DNA from: Amycolatopsis sp. MtRt-6
GTDB lineage: Bacteria > Actinomycetota > Actinomycetes > Mycobacteriales > Pseudonocardiaceae
Assembly: GCF_017308975.1 (NCBI RefSeq)
Contig: NZ_JADWPD010000003.1
Location: 372,001-436,000, forward strand
Length of the DNA stretch: 64,000 nucleotides
Direction: 5' to 3'
The translations under genes were made by a program, and so were the position numbers. This document shows, in pieces, positions 52,582-61,584 of this stretch (its first letter is position 1; the number at the start of each line of letters is the position of its first letter). A model generated the notes under the pieces. The model was not told where the DNA came from. It made no database searches and saw only the letters and a program-made list of their open reading frames with translations.

Positions 52582-53871
52582 ATGCGAAGAGGGGCTCTAC
52601 TGGCCGGGGTGATCCTGGCGGTCACGGCGCTGGCGCCACCGGCGTCGGCAGCGGACGGCGAAGTGACTTTCACCAACGGCGGGGTGACCTTGCACGGCAC
52701 CGTCGTCGCTCCACCGGGCGGCACGAAACTGCCGGGCCTGGTGATGGTCCACGGCTCGGGGGCACACAGCCGGGACGACTACCGCGAGCAAGCGGAAGCC
52801 TTTGCACGGCAAGGCATCGCGACACTCATCTACGACAAGCGCACCGAAGGCTATTCGCAGTTCGAACGCTCGTACTCGACGCTGGCGGACGACGCGCTCG
52901 CCGCCGTCGAGGTACTGCGCAAGCGCTCCGACGTCGATCCGGCACGGGTCGGCATCTGGGGGCTGAGCGAGGGCGGCTGGGTGGCGCCGCTGGCGGCTTC
53001 GCGGTCGTCGGACGTCGCTTTCGTCGTGACACTGGGCGCGAACGGCGTCGAGCCGTCACGGCAGCAGGCGTGGGCGGTCGAGAACCAGCTGCGGCGGCTG
53101 GGGATGGACGGCTCGATCGTGGGAACGGCGTCGACGATGCTGCGTCAGCTCGTCGGCGGCGGGGTGTTCCCGGAGGCGCACTACGACCCGGTGCCGGTGC
53201 TGAAGAGCCTGCGTCAGCCGGTGCTCGGGATCTGGGGTGCGAAGGACATCCTGACGCCGCCGGGTGAGGCGGTCGAGATCTTCCGGGAATCGTTGGCGCG
53301 CCACACGTTGCGGGTCTTCCCGGACGCGCAGCACCAGCTGCGGCGGACGACGGACGGCTTCGACAAGCTGCCCGGCTACGCGCCGGGCTACCTGGAACTG
53401 GTGGGCAGCTGGGTGCACAACACGCCGAGCGTGTCGACCGCCGACGCGCCGCCGGCACAGGACCGGCCGAGCACCGCCGTGGCACCGCTCGCCTGGTACG
53501 AGTCGACGTGGCTGCAGCTCGCCGTGCTGGCGTTCCTGCTGGTGGCGTTCGCCTGGTACCCGCTGTTCCGGCGGGGTCCGGCGGCGCGGCCGGCCCGCTG
53601 GCTGACGGCGACCGGGCTGCTCGCCGTGCTCGGGTTCCTGGTCATCGACGTGGTGCTCCAGCTGACGATGGGCAAGGGAGCGGGCCCGGTCGTGGCCGGC
53701 CGCCCGCTGCCGTGGCTGGCACTGCAGCTGCTGTCGCTGGGCGCGGTGGCGGCCACGATCGGCACGGCGCTGGCGTGGCGACGCGACCGCGGCATCCGGC
53801 TCGGCCTCCCGCTGGCCGGCGGCGTGGTGTTCGTCCCGTGGGCGGTCTATTGGGGACTGCTGGGCGTCTAG
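52582..53871 (+). CDS. Exported alpha/beta hydrolase with C-terminal membrane helices
   Basis: 429 residues from ATG 52582. A signal peptide ends near PPASAADG (residue 24). The hydrolase has oxyanion region MVHGSGAHSRDDY, IYDKRTEG, nucleophile elbow GIWGLSEGGWVAPLAA, D in WGAKDILTPP and H in FPDAQHQLRR. After a linker (about residues 290-310), four hydrophobic helices (WLQLAVLAFLLVAFAWYPLF onwards) anchor it. It is a membrane-tethered esterase or peptidase of the dienelactone hydrolase-like type acting outside the cytoplasm; substrate unknown. Confidence 0.85.
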   Translation: MRRGALLAGVILAVTALAPPASAADGEVTFTNGGVTLHGTVVAPPGGTKLPGLVMVHGSGAHSRDDYREQAEAFARQGIATLIYDKRTEGYSQFERSYSTLADDALAAVEVLRKRSDVDPARVGIWGLSEGGWVAPLAASRSSDVAFVVTLGANGVEPSRQQAWAVENQLRRLGMDGSIVGTASTMLRQLVGGGVFPEAHYDPVPVLKSLRQPVLGIWGAKDILTPPGEAVEIFRESLARHTLRVFPDAQHQLRRTTDGFDKLPGYAPGYLELVGSWVHNTPSVSTADAPPAQDRPSTAVAPLAWYESTWLQLAVLAFLLVAFAWYPLFRRGPAARPARWLTATGLLAVLGFLVIDVVLQLTMGKGAGPVVAGRPLPWLALQLLSLGAVAATIGTALAWRRDRGIRLGLPLAGGVVFVPWAVYWGLLGV

Positions 53872-53891
53872 CCCTCCGGCGGGATCTTCGG

Positions 53892-54460
53892 TCAGCGGAG
53901 ATCCCGCCGCATCAGCCAGCGGACCCGGCGGTCGGCCCGCGCCTCGGTCGGCCGGATCCGCTCGAACCCCGCCGCTTCGAACAGGGACGTCGTGCCGACG
54001 TGGGCGGCGCTCGAGCTGATGCGCGCGCCCTCCGGATCGACCGGGTAGCCCTCCACCGCCGGGGCGCCGCACAAACGCGCGTAGTCGACGGCCCCGGCCA
54101 GCAGCGCCGCGGACACGCCTTTGCGCCGGTGCGACGAGCGCACCACGAAACAGACCACGCTCCACACCGGCAGGTCGTCGAGCGGCGGCATCGTCCGGGA
54201 GCGCCTCAACCGCTCCATGCTCGACCGCGGCGACACCCCGCACCAGCCGACCGGGGTGGCCCCGTCGTAGGCGAGCACGCCCGGCGCGGGCTCGGCCGCG
54301 CACAGGCCGCGGACCCGCGCCGCGCGGGCTTCCCCGCGCAGCCGCTGTACTCGGCCGACGTGACGCGGTAAGCGAGGCACCAGCAGGCACGCTCGTTCCC
54401 GCTCGGGTTGAGGATCGAAGCGACGTCTTCGAACTGCGAAGCGGGGCGAACCGTGACCAT
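53892..54460 (-). pseudogene. GNAT acetyltransferase, frameshifted
   Basis: The first frame from ATG 54460 gives MVTVRPASQFEDVASILNPS and RACWCLAYRVTSAEYSG, then drifts. One base missing at about 54341 joins the second frame, LRGEARAARVRGLCAAEP and VLAYDGATPVGWCGVSPRS, followed by the acetyl-CoA site CFVVRSSHRRKGVSAALLAG. It ends FEAAGFERI, the GNAT finale. The rest of the protein is intact, so a recent mutation or sequencing error is likely. It is convergent with the hydrolase gene upstream. Confidence 0.7.
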
Positions 54461-54516
54461 GGAATCACCGTAGGATCCGATTCCCGACAAGGCGATGTCG
54501 GTTGAGGGGATCGCGG

Positions 54517-54906
54517 ATGGATCGACTGGTCGGCTCCGGCCGCTACCCGGGGATGACCCAGCTGCACCAGGCCGTGCCGCTGGTCGAACGGCAGCACGCC
54601 CTGATCGAGGAGATGCGCGCGCGGGCACCCCGGTTCGTCACCGGCCGGGTGCTGGCCGAGCGCACCGGGACGACCGTGCGGACGGTCGAACGCGACGTCA
54701 CGCGCCTGCGCCAGGCGGGCGTCCCGGTCGAGGTCAAGCGCGGCGCGGGCGGCGGCTACCGGCTCACGATGCCGGCCGTCGTCCCGCCGGTGAGCTTCAG
54801 CCCGGGCGAAGTCGCCGCCCTCGTCGCGTCCCTCGTGGCCCTCGGCCCCTACACCTCCGCCACCGCCGCCGCCGCGCTGGGCAAGCTCCTCACCGCCTTC
54901 CGCTAG
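54517..54906 (+). CDS. Short HTH (DeoR/YafY-like) regulator lacking WYL domain
   Basis: 129 residues from ATG 54517, seven bases after GAGGGG. A helix-turn-helix of YafY type (VTGRVLAERTGTTVRTVERD, VTRLRQAGVPVEVKRGAGGG) followed by only the first part of the effector region (FSPGEVAALVASLVALGPYT) before the stop. Proteins with this HTH usually carry a WYL domain. It may be truncated or a naturally short type. The ATG is 56 bp from the divergent GNAT remnant; its last four bases overlap the next, convergent gene. Confidence 0.8.
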   Translation: MDRLVGSGRYPGMTQLHQAVPLVERQHALIEEMRARAPRFVTGRVLAERTGTTVRTVERDVTRLRQAGVPVEVKRGAGGGYRLTMPAVVPPVSFSPGEVAALVASLVALGPYTSATAAAALGKLLTAFR

Positions 54907-55496
54907 GCCGAGTAGCCCTTCGGCGGGACCAGCGTCGCGAGCTGGTCGAACGTCAGCCAGTAGATCTGGTTCCCGCCGAAGTTCGCCGGGTCGGCGATCT
55001 TGACCGTCATGTCGGAGCTGTCGTAGCCGATGACGGTGAAGTAGTGGTAGATCGTGTAGTTCGGGTAGCCCGGCGGGTGGTTGTTCGCGGGCGCGACGAT
55101 GTTGGCGACGATCGGGTAGCCGTTGTTGATGTCCAGCACGATGTCGCGCCAGAGCAGATCGCGCTGGGCCTGGGTGGGCGGGTCGTTCGGCATCTCCTTG
55201 GTCTCGTACCAGGACGTGCCGAGGTCGGCGTTGAGGACGCCGGTGACCTGCCCGATCCAGTCGGTGCCGTTGGTGGTGGTGCCGAGCTGGGCGGCCAGCG
55301 TGGCCTGGCTCGGCAGGTTCGACGTCCGCGCGGACATGGCGATCCGCGTGGCGGCCGGGCCGCACCAGTAGCCGGTCTCCTGCACCTGGTACTGGATGGT
55401 GAGCACGGCTTCGGTGGTGGCTTGCGCCACGGCGGGCAGGGCGACGAGCCCCATGGCGGCCACGAGCGTGACGAAGCCCAGGCGGAATCTGCGCAT
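54903..55496 (-). CDS. Secreted C39-like cysteine peptidase
   Basis: 197 residues from ATG 55496. Signal peptide residues 1-26 (GFVTLVAAMGLVALPAVAQA). C45 in GYWCGPAATRIAMS, H in YTIYHYFTVIGYD and D in KIADPANFGG form the papain-like triad of the C39/BtrA-type family. It is an extracytoplasmic protein; peptide targets are unknown, and there is no bacteriocin exporter nearby. It converges with the short HTH gene. Confidence 0.86.
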   Translation of the reverse strand: MRRFRLGFVTLVAAMGLVALPAVAQATTEAVLTIQYQVQETGYWCGPAATRIAMSARTSNLPSQATLAAQLGTTTNGTDWIGQVTGVLNADLGTSWYETKEMPNDPPTQAQRDLLWRDIVLDINNGYPIVANIVAPANNHPPGYPNYTIYHYFTVIGYDSSDMTVKIADPANFGGNQIYWLTFDQLATLVPPKGYSA

Positions 55497-55713
55497 GACA
55501 ATCCTTCCCCAGTTGTGACGCCGGTTGGCCAGCGCCTCACTTGGTGATGATCACGGCGGAGTTCGCCGGTTGTCTCTCACCCGCCCCCGGACGGACCACG
55601 ACGAACGTAGGTCTTGCGGGGGCTCCGGGTGGCGGAGCCCCCGGCCCGGGGCGAAGCCACGGCATGGCACTGTTCGCCGTGAACGCTCGCGGACGTTGCG
55701 GGCAACTGGGGGC

Positions 55714-56307
55714 ATGCAGGTGATCCACGAGGGCTCCGAGCTCTGGGGGCACGATCGCCCGGACCTGGGCGGACCCGAGCCCGGGCCGGCGTTCGGGCGG
55801 CTCTTCGACGCCCACGCCGCGCAGCTGCGGCGGTACCTGGCCCGGCGGGTGGGCGCCGAACCGGCGAACGACCTCGTCGCCGAGACGTTCCTGGTCGCGC
55901 TGCGGCGTCGGGAGACCTACCGGCCCGAGCTGGGCACCGCCCGGTCGTGGCTCTACGGCATCGCCACCAACCTGCTGCGCCACCACGTGCGGTCCGAGAT
56001 GCGCGGGCTGCAGGCCACCGCGCGGCTGGCGCGGACCGGCGAAGCCAGCCACGCGGGCCACGACGGCCGGGTCGCCGAGCGGGTCGACGCCCAGGTGCGC
56101 GCGGCGCAGCTGGCCGGCGCGCTGGCCCGGCTCAGCCCGGCCGACCGGGACACGCTGCTGCTCGTCTCGTGGGCCGGGCTGGAGCCGGCCGAGGTCGCCG
56201 AGGCCCTCGGCATCCCGCCGGGTACCGTCCGGTCCCGGCTGCACCGGATCAGACGCTGGCTCAGGACGAACGCCCCGGCCCCCGAGGAGGTGCAGGACCT
56301 TGCGTGA
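55714..56307 (+). CDS. ECF-type RNA polymerase sigma factor
   Basis: 197 residues from ATG 55714. Region 2 (FGRLFDAHAAQLRRYLARRV, VAETFLVALRRRETYRPELG, GTARSWLYGIATNLLRHHVR) and region 4 (LSPADRDTLLLVSWAGLEPA, LGIPPGTVRSRLHRIRR) are clear. Its gene overlaps the next by eight bases. The following CU044_5270 family gene with one membrane helix is the usual partner of this sigma group in Actinobacteria and may act as an anti-sigma-like regulator. Confidence 0.93.
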   Translation: MQVIHEGSELWGHDRPDLGGPEPGPAFGRLFDAHAAQLRRYLARRVGAEPANDLVAETFLVALRRRETYRPELGTARSWLYGIATNLLRHHVRSEMRGLQATARLARTGEASHAGHDGRVAERVDAQVRAAQLAGALARLSPADRDTLLLVSWAGLEPAEVAEALGIPPGTVRSRLHRIRRWLRTNAPAPEEVQDLA

Positions 56308-57406
56308 AGACAACGTCCGGAAGATCTGGTCCGAAGCCGAGCTCGACGCGGCACTCGAGGACCTGAACAGCGACGTCGGCGAGGACGACGGGCTCGCCTT
56401 CGCCCGCGCGTCCCTGCTGGCCGCGGCCGGCGTCGAGGAAGCTCCTCCCGCCGGTCCGCGGCGGTCGGGGACGTGGCGGTGGCTCGCGGTGGCCGCGGCC
56501 GTCGTCACGCTGGTCGGCGGGCTCGGCGTCGCCGCCGCCCTGTGGACGCCGGGCCCGCCCGAGACGGCGCAGCCCGCCGTGCTCCCCGATCTCGACCGCC
56601 CGCTCGCGCCCGGCGAGTTCCGCTACGCGCAGAAGCTCGGCTGGGAGCCCCAGATCATGTACGGGCGCCCGGCCTGGGTCCAGCAGAAGGTGGAGCTGTG
56701 GATCCCGGCGGACCCCGCCGGCGTCTGGCACCGGCGGACGATGTGGACGGGCGTCGTGCACGGCCTCGGCCCGGAGAAGAGCAAGGACGTCCAGGTGAAC
56801 CTGACGCCCAAGGACGAGTACGGCCCGGGTGGCGTGTTCCCCGGCGACATGCCGACGGCCGGGGAGGTCAAGCCGCACTGGAACACGCCGCTGCAGAAGT
56901 GGCTACTGCCCGACGCCGCCTTCGTCGCCTCGCTGGTCCCGGACCGGGGGAAGCTGGCCAAACGGCTGGCGCTCGACACCATCACCCCCACCGACGACGG
57001 CCGGGTGCACACCGCCACCGAGTCGCTCAAGATGGTGCGCAGCGTGCTGGAGCTGGGGCTGGTGCCCAAGGATGTCCGGTTCGCGCTCGCCGGCGCCTTC
57101 AGCGACGTCAACGGCGGGTTCGTGGAGTCCGGCCACGCCCCGGACGGCCGGCCCGCCACGGTCCTCGGCACCAAGGACTCGGACCAGCGGCTGTACCTCG
57201 ACCCGGCGACGGCTCAGCTGCTCGCCTGGGACGCGGCCCGGCCCACGCCGGGGATCACCCGCTCCGCCGATGTGCCGGTGTCCACCAGCAAGGCGCCGCC
57301 GAGCGCCACGACGTCACGGGCGTCCGCGGAGAAGCCGCCACCACCGGAGAAGCTCGACGAGCCGGCGACGGTGTACTCGTTCGCCATCACGAAGTCGTCG
57401 GGGTGA
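56300..57406 (+). CDS. CU044_5270 family membrane protein, sigma-factor partner
   Basis: 368 residues from TTG 56300. Residues 1-50 are cytoplasmic and helical (EAELDAALEDLNSDVGEDDG), a single membrane helix spans about residues 54-74 (WLAVAAAVVTLVGGLGVAAA), and the remainder is extracytoplasmic (RYAQKLGWEPQIMYGRPAWV; ALAGAFSDVNGGFVESG) ending in a Ser/Pro-rich tail. This is the CU044_5270 topology. A short cytoplasmic head with an outside sensor is how anti-sigma factors are built. It is convergent with radA with no gap. Confidence 0.85.
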   Translation: MREDNVRKIWSEAELDAALEDLNSDVGEDDGLAFARASLLAAAGVEEAPPAGPRRSGTWRWLAVAAAVVTLVGGLGVAAALWTPGPPETAQPAVLPDLDRPLAPGEFRYAQKLGWEPQIMYGRPAWVQQKVELWIPADPAGVWHRRTMWTGVVHGLGPEKSKDVQVNLTPKDEYGPGGVFPGDMPTAGEVKPHWNTPLQKWLLPDAAFVASLVPDRGKLAKRLALDTITPTDDGRVHTATESLKMVRSVLELGLVPKDVRFALAGAFSDVNGGFVESGHAPDGRPATVLGTKDSDQRLYLDPATAQLLAWDAARPTPGITRSADVPVSTSKAPPSATTSRASAEKPPPPEKLDEPATVYSFAITKSSG

Positions 57407-58765
57407 TCAGCGCGCGTGGCCGGCGGCGTTCAGCGCGTCCGCGACGTTCGCCACCTCCAGCACGCGGATCCCCGCCGGCGGCTTGCCCGAGTCCGGCGGC
57501 ACCAGCGCGTGCGTGAACCCCAGCCGCGCCGCCTCCGCCAGCCGGCGGCCCACGCTCGGCACCCGCCGGATCTCGCCCGCCAGCCCGACCTCGCCCACCG
57601 AGACCAGCCGCGGCGACAAAGCGACGTCTCCGAACGACGACGTCAGGGCCAGCACCAGCGCCAGGTCTATGCCCGGCTCGGTGATCTTCATGCCGCCGAC
57701 CGTGGCCGCGTAGACGTCCTTGTCGCCGAGCTTGAGGCCGCCGCGCTTCTCCAGCACCGCCAGCACCATCGCCACCCGCGCGGAGTCGAGGCCGCTGACC
57801 GCGCGGCGCGGTTGCGGTGCCGCCGTCGCCGACACCAGGGCCTGGACCTCGCCCAGCAGCGGCCGCTTGCCCTCCAGCGAGACCGTGATCGCCGTGCCGG
57901 ACACCGGCTCGGCCGTGCGGCTCATGAACAGCCCCGACGGGTCGGGCACCCCGACGATGCCCTCTTCCTGCAGCTCGAAGCAGCCGATCTCGTCGGCCGC
58001 GCCGAACCGGTTCTTGATGCCGCGGACCATCCGCAGGGTCGAGTGCTTGTCGCCCTCGAACTGCAGCACCACGTCCACCAGGTGCTCCAGCACGCGCGGC
58101 CCGGCCACCGAACCGTCCTTCGTGACGTGCCCCACCAGCACCACCGGCAGCCCGCGCTCCTTGGCCAGCGCGACCAGCCCGGACGTCACCGCGCGGACCT
58201 GCGTCACGCCGCCGGGCGAGCCGTCGACCTGCGGGGACGCCATGGTCTGCACCGAGTCGACGATCAGCACCCCCGGCTTGACGTCGTCGACGTGCCCGAG
58301 GATGGCCGAAAGGTCGCTCTCGGCGGCCAGGTACATCCGCTCGTGGACGTTGCCCGTTCGCTCCGCGCGCAACCGGACCTGGCCCGCGGACTCCTCGCCG
58401 GTGACGTAGAGGGACCGGTCGACCGTCTTCGCCCACTGGTAGGCGACCTCGAGCAGCAGGGTCGACTTGCCGACGCCCGGCTCACCCGCGAGCAGCACCA
58501 CCGCGCCGGGCACCAGGCCGCCGCCGAGCACCCGGTCGAGCTCCGGTACGCCGGTGCGCCGGGCCCTCGCCGCTTCGACGTCGACCTCGCCGATCGGCCG
58601 GGCGGGCGCGCTCGGCGCCCCGGCCGCGACGCGCTGGATGGCGGGCTTGGCCGGCGCGCCGCGCTCCTCGAAGGAGCCCCATTCCTGGCACTCCGGACAC
58701 CGGCCCAGCCACTTGGCCGCTTCGTACCCGCAGCTTCCGCAGCGGTAGGTGGTCCCCTTCTTCAC
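57407..58765 (-). CDS. radA: DNA repair protein RadA/Sms
   Basis: 452 residues from ATG 58765. Zinc finger C9-C12-C23-C26; Walker A GEPGVGKST at about residues 94-102; the KNRFG motif in GIKNRFGAADEIG; and a Lon-protease-like C-terminal domain with VAMVLAVLEKRGGLKLGDKD. RadA is a hexameric ATPase that helps strand exchange at recombination intermediates. It is followed upstream, on the same strand, by the lpqE gene (39-bp gap), as in Mycobacterium. Confidence 0.97.
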   Translation of the reverse strand: MKKGTTYRCGSCGYEAAKWLGRCPECQEWGSFEERGAPAKPAIQRVAAGAPSAPARPIGEVDVEAARARRTGVPELDRVLGGGLVPGAVVLLAGEPGVGKSTLLLEVAYQWAKTVDRSLYVTGEESAGQVRLRAERTGNVHERMYLAAESDLSAILGHVDDVKPGVLIVDSVQTMASPQVDGSPGGVTQVRAVTSGLVALAKERGLPVVLVGHVTKDGSVAGPRVLEHLVDVVLQFEGDKHSTLRMVRGIKNRFGAADEIGCFELQEEGIVGVPDPSGLFMSRTAEPVSGTAITVSLEGKRPLLGEVQALVSATAAPQPRRAVSGLDSARVAMVLAVLEKRGGLKLGDKDVYAATVGGMKITEPGIDLALVLALTSSFGDVALSPRLVSVGEVGLAGEIRRVPSVGRRLAEAARLGFTHALVPPDSGKPPAGIRVLEVANVADALNAAGHAR

Positions 58766-58804
58766 CCCGCGAGGCTAGCGGCGACCACCGACAAAACCGC
58801 GGAC

Positions 58805-59494
58805 CTACTCCTTGACGTGCGCCGGCGCCGCGACCGGCAGGTCGACGGTCACCGGTCCGGCGTTCTGGAAGACGAACGTGACCTTGATGACCTGACCCGG
58901 CCACAGCGGCTGCTTCAGCGCGGGCAGCGTCACGGTGGCCTGGCCCACCTTCTCCGGCGCGGTCGGCGTCGCGGCCGGGCCGGACGACGGGACCTCGGAG
59001 GTGGGCGACGCGGTCAGGTTGTTGCCCGGGCTGTTGGTCGCCGAACTGCTGGCGGTCGGCGTGCCCGAAGACGTCGGAGCGCTCGAGGACGAGGTCGGCG
59101 CGCCCGTGGACTGCACCTCGTTCGTGGACTCGACGGCGTCGTCCGGGCCGATGACCAGCGAGTGCATGGCGACGACGGTCCTGGACCCGTCGATGGTCGC
59201 CTGGCCGCCGTCTTCGGTGGTCACCGAGACGAGCGAGTCGTCCTGCGCGCCCCGGTTCACGATCGTCAGGGTCAGCGCCGGGGTCGCGCCGGCCGCGTAG
59301 CCCGGACCCGACGTCGGGTACTGGACCGCGGCGTTGCGCAGGTCGATGGTCTTGACCTGGGCGTGCGTGCCGTTGACCGCGGGCTGCTGCGAGTCGGTCT
59401 GGGTGATCTGGCCGGCCCCGCACCCGGCGAGCACGAGCGCGGCACCGAGCGCCAGCACGCCCGCGCCGAGCACGCGACGATTCTGCAGCCTCAC
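58805..59494 (-). CDS. lpqE: LpqE-like lipoprotein
   Basis: 229 residues from ATG 59494. Lipobox LVLAGC with C25 to be lipidated; a beta-rich body with LRNAAVQYPTSGPGYAAGAT, then a Ser/Thr/Pro linker (TSSSSAPTSSGTPTASSSAT), then VTFVFQNAGPVTVDLPVAA. Location between radA and carD matches Rv3584 (LpqE) of M. tuberculosis, which supports the name. The function is not established, though a copper-chaperone-like fold is suggested. Confidence 0.8.
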   Translation of the reverse strand: MRLQNRRVLGAGVLALGAALVLAGCGAGQITQTDSQQPAVNGTHAQVKTIDLRNAAVQYPTSGPGYAAGATPALTLTIVNRGAQDDSLVSVTTEDGGQATIDGSRTVVAMHSLVIGPDDAVESTNEVQSTGAPTSSSSAPTSSGTPTASSSATNSPGNNLTASPTSEVPSSGPAATPTAPEKVGQATVTLPALKQPLWPGQVIKVTFVFQNAGPVTVDLPVAAPAHVKE

Positions 59495-59747
59495 GTCGCA
59501 GTCCTTCCCTTTTCACGGCCTCGTCACCGCGAAGACTAGCCGGGGTCGATCTCCCGCGCGGAACCGGTGTGCGTTGCCGGGGCGCCGCGACCAAGATCAA
59601 CCGTCCACAAAGGAATTCCCGGCCTGTGACGAAACGCTTCCCCGCTACCTGCGTGAGCACGGGGGTCCGACGTTTGTCAACCCCCGCCCAGGCCGCTGAC
59701 CTGCGAGGACGAGTCCGGCCCGCTAGGTGGGCGCTGGCGGCCCGTGC

Positions 59748-59753
59748 TAGGAT
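59748..59753 (+). promoter_or_regulatory. Probable -10 element of the carD promoter
   Basis: TAGGAT (59748-59753) lies 27 bp before the carD ATG, within GTGCTAGGATGG, matching an actinobacterial -10. No -35 was identified. The 286-bp lpqE-carD divergent region holds no gene. Confidence 0.4.
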
Positions 59754-59780
59754 GGAGTCAGCGAAAGGGGCAGAGGACAC

Positions 59781-60272
59781 ATGGTTTTCAAGGTCGGAGA
59801 GACCGTCGTCTACCCGCACCACGGTGCCGCACTCATCGAAGCCATCGAGACCCGTGTGATCAAGGGCGAGGAAAAGAAGTACCTCGTCCTCAAGGTCGCG
59901 CAAGGGGATCTCACGGTTCGCGTGCCCGCAGACAACGCCGAAATCGTCGGCGTTCGCGATGTCGTCGGGCAAGAAGGACTGGACAAGGTCTTCGACGTTC
60001 TGCGTGCTCCGCACACCGAGGAGCCCACCAACTGGTCTCGTCGGTACAAGGCCAACCTCGAGAAGCTCGCCTCCGGCGATGTGAACAAGGTGGCCGAAGT
60101 GGTGCGCGACCTCTGGCGGCGAGAGAAGGACCGCGGACTTTCAGCCGGCGAGAAGCGCATGCTGGCGAAGGCGCGGCAAATTCTGGTCAGCGAGCTCGCG
60201 CTCGCGGAGGGCACCGACGAGGACAAGGCTGAGGTCCTCCTCGACGAAGTTCTGGAAACCGCGACGGTCTGA
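59781..60272 (+). CDS. carD: RNA polymerase-binding regulator CarD
   Basis: 163 residues from ATG 59781. The N-terminal RNAP-binding Tudor-like domain ([40 protein letters not shown]) is followed by a helical C-terminal domain with [20 protein letters not shown] and [16 protein letters not shown]; the tryptophan that wedges into the -10 region lies in NWSRRY-proximal or DLWRRE helix, which I did not assign. CarD stabilises open complexes on rRNA and housekeeping promoters. ispD follows after 58 bp. Confidence 0.97.
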   Translation: MVFKVGETVVYPHHGAALIEAIETRVIKGEEKKYLVLKVAQGDLTVRVPADNAEIVGVRDVVGQEGLDKVFDVLRAPHTEEPTNWSRRYKANLEKLASGDVNKVAEVVRDLWRREKDRGLSAGEKRMLAKARQILVSELALAEGTDEDKAEVLLDEVLETATV

Positions 60273-60330
60273 TCCAAGCCCGGGGCATCCCGCTCGACGG
60301 GCGGGCGGGTGCCTCTACGATCGCGTACCG

Positions 60331-60957
60331 ATGAACGTCGTCGCGATCGTGACCGTCGCACATCATGCCTCCGACGGGGAGTCAGCTCTCACGCCGGTCC
60401 ATGGTGAAGCGCTACTCACGCACACCGTGCGGGGGCTGCTCGACGTACCGGAGATCGATCTGGTACTCGTGGTGGCCCCCCAGCGGTGTGCGTCGTCGTA
60501 TTCCGATGTCGTTCGCGGCCTCGGCTGCCGGGTCGTCCCCGGCCCGCTCCGGCAGGCCTTCGCCGCCGTCGAGCCGGAACTTTCCCGCCACTCAGTTGTA
60601 CTCCTCCACGACGCTCTGCGTGCCTTTATTCCTGCGCAAACAGTCCGTGACGTCATCAACGCGGTCCGTGAGGGCGCTCCGGTGGTCGTTCCGGTGCTGC
60701 CGATGGCCGACACGGTGAAGGTGACCGACGCGGCTTCGCGGGTCGTCGGCACGGAGGACCGGACGCGGCTGCGCACCCTCCAGACGCCGGTCGGCTACAC
60801 GCTCGACGCGTTCCTCGGGGCCGACCTCACGGCGGCGGTCCCCGCCGGCGCGGCGACGGTCCCGGGCCACGCCGACGCGATGCGCGTCACGAGCGAGTTC
60901 GACCTGTCACTGGCCGAGGCGATCGCGGCGGCACCGAAGAACGAGGAGGCGCTGTGA
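60331..60957 (+). CDS. ispD: IspD-like cytidylyltransferase with degenerate nucleotide-binding loop
   Basis: 208 residues from ATG 60331. Position before ispF and the blocks [48 protein letters not shown] and [13 protein letters not shown] match IspD. However, the first loop [20 protein letters not shown] replaces the usual AAGxGxRxG...PK signature, so the CTP-binding arginine and lysine are missing. Catalytic ability is therefore doubtful, or the family has altered its binding in this lineage. It overlaps ispF by four bases (GTGA). Confidence 0.78.
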   Translation: MNVVAIVTVAHHASDGESALTPVHGEALLTHTVRGLLDVPEIDLVLVVAPQRCASSYSDVVRGLGCRVVPGPLRQAFAAVEPELSRHSVVLLHDALRAFIPAQTVRDVINAVREGAPVVVPVLPMADTVKVTDAASRVVGTEDRTRLRTLQTPVGYTLDAFLGADLTAAVPAGAATVPGHADAMRVTSEFDLSLAEAIAAAPKNEEAL

Positions 60958-61421
60958 GGATCGGCAGCGGGGTGGACGTCCACCCGATCGAAGCGGGCCG
61001 CGAGTGCTGGATCGCGGGCCTCCGCTGGCCGGACGTGGACGGCTGCGCGGGTCATTCCGACGGCGACGTCGCGGCCCACGCGCTGTGCGACGCCCTGCTG
61101 TCGGCGGCGGGCCTCGGCGACCTGGGCGCGGTGTTCGGCACGGGCGACCCCCGGATGGACGGCGCGCACGGCACCGACATGCTCGCCGAGGTCCGTGGCC
61201 TGATCGAGGCGGCGGGCTGGCGCGTGGGCAACGCCACAGTGCAGATCGTGGGCAACGCACCGCGGGTCGGGAAGCGCCGGGAGGAGGCGCAGGAGGTCCT
61301 CTCGAAGGCGGTGGGCGGCCCGGTGAGCGTCTCCGGGACGACGTCCGACGGGCTGGGCCTGACCGGGCGCGGCGAGGGCATCGCGGCCTTCGCGACGGCG
61401 TTGCTGCTCGCCGCGGAATAG
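60954..61421 (+). CDS. ispF: 2-C-methyl-D-erythritol 2,4-cyclodiphosphate synthase
   Basis: 155 residues from GTG 60954. Metal site GSGVDVHP and [20 protein letters not shown], plus [18 protein letters not shown] at the end, are all conserved. IspF cyclises CDP-methylerythritol phosphate in the non-mevalonate isoprenoid pathway. It directly follows ispD with a GTGA overlap. Confidence 0.96.
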   Translation: MRIGSGVDVHPIEAGRECWIAGLRWPDVDGCAGHSDGDVAAHALCDALLSAAGLGDLGAVFGTGDPRMDGAHGTDMLAEVRGLIEAAGWRVGNATVQIVGNAPRVGKRREEAQEVLSKAVGGPVSVSGTTSDGLGLTGRGEGIAAFATALLLAAE

Positions 61422-61452
61422 GCTCGCGCCACCGGTCTCGGCTCCCAAGCGC

Positions 61453-61530
61453 CCCAATGTGGCCTTCGGTGCGTTCAACGCACCCAATGTGGCCTTCGGT
61501 GCGTTGAACGCAACCAAGGCCACATTGGGG
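61453..61530. repeat. Two 30-bp tandem repeats plus inverted partial copy
   Basis: Two copies of a 30-bp unit starting CCCAATGTGGCCTTCGG (61453-61482, 61483-61512) differ at one base and each contains TGCGTTNAACGCA. An inverted core AAGGCCACATTGGGG follows at 61516-61530. It shares AAGGCCACATTG with the repeat at 51309-51359. Units are contiguous, so not CRISPR. Confidence 0.75.
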
Positions 61531-61584
61531 CGGATCGGGTGAGGCGGGCGGAATAGGCTCGCGCCGGCCCGGGTTCGGCGTGAT

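Noticed and set aside
61453..61530. Possible CRISPR array
   Set aside because: Only two adjacent 30-bp units without spacers, and an inverted copy. No cas genes are in the window.
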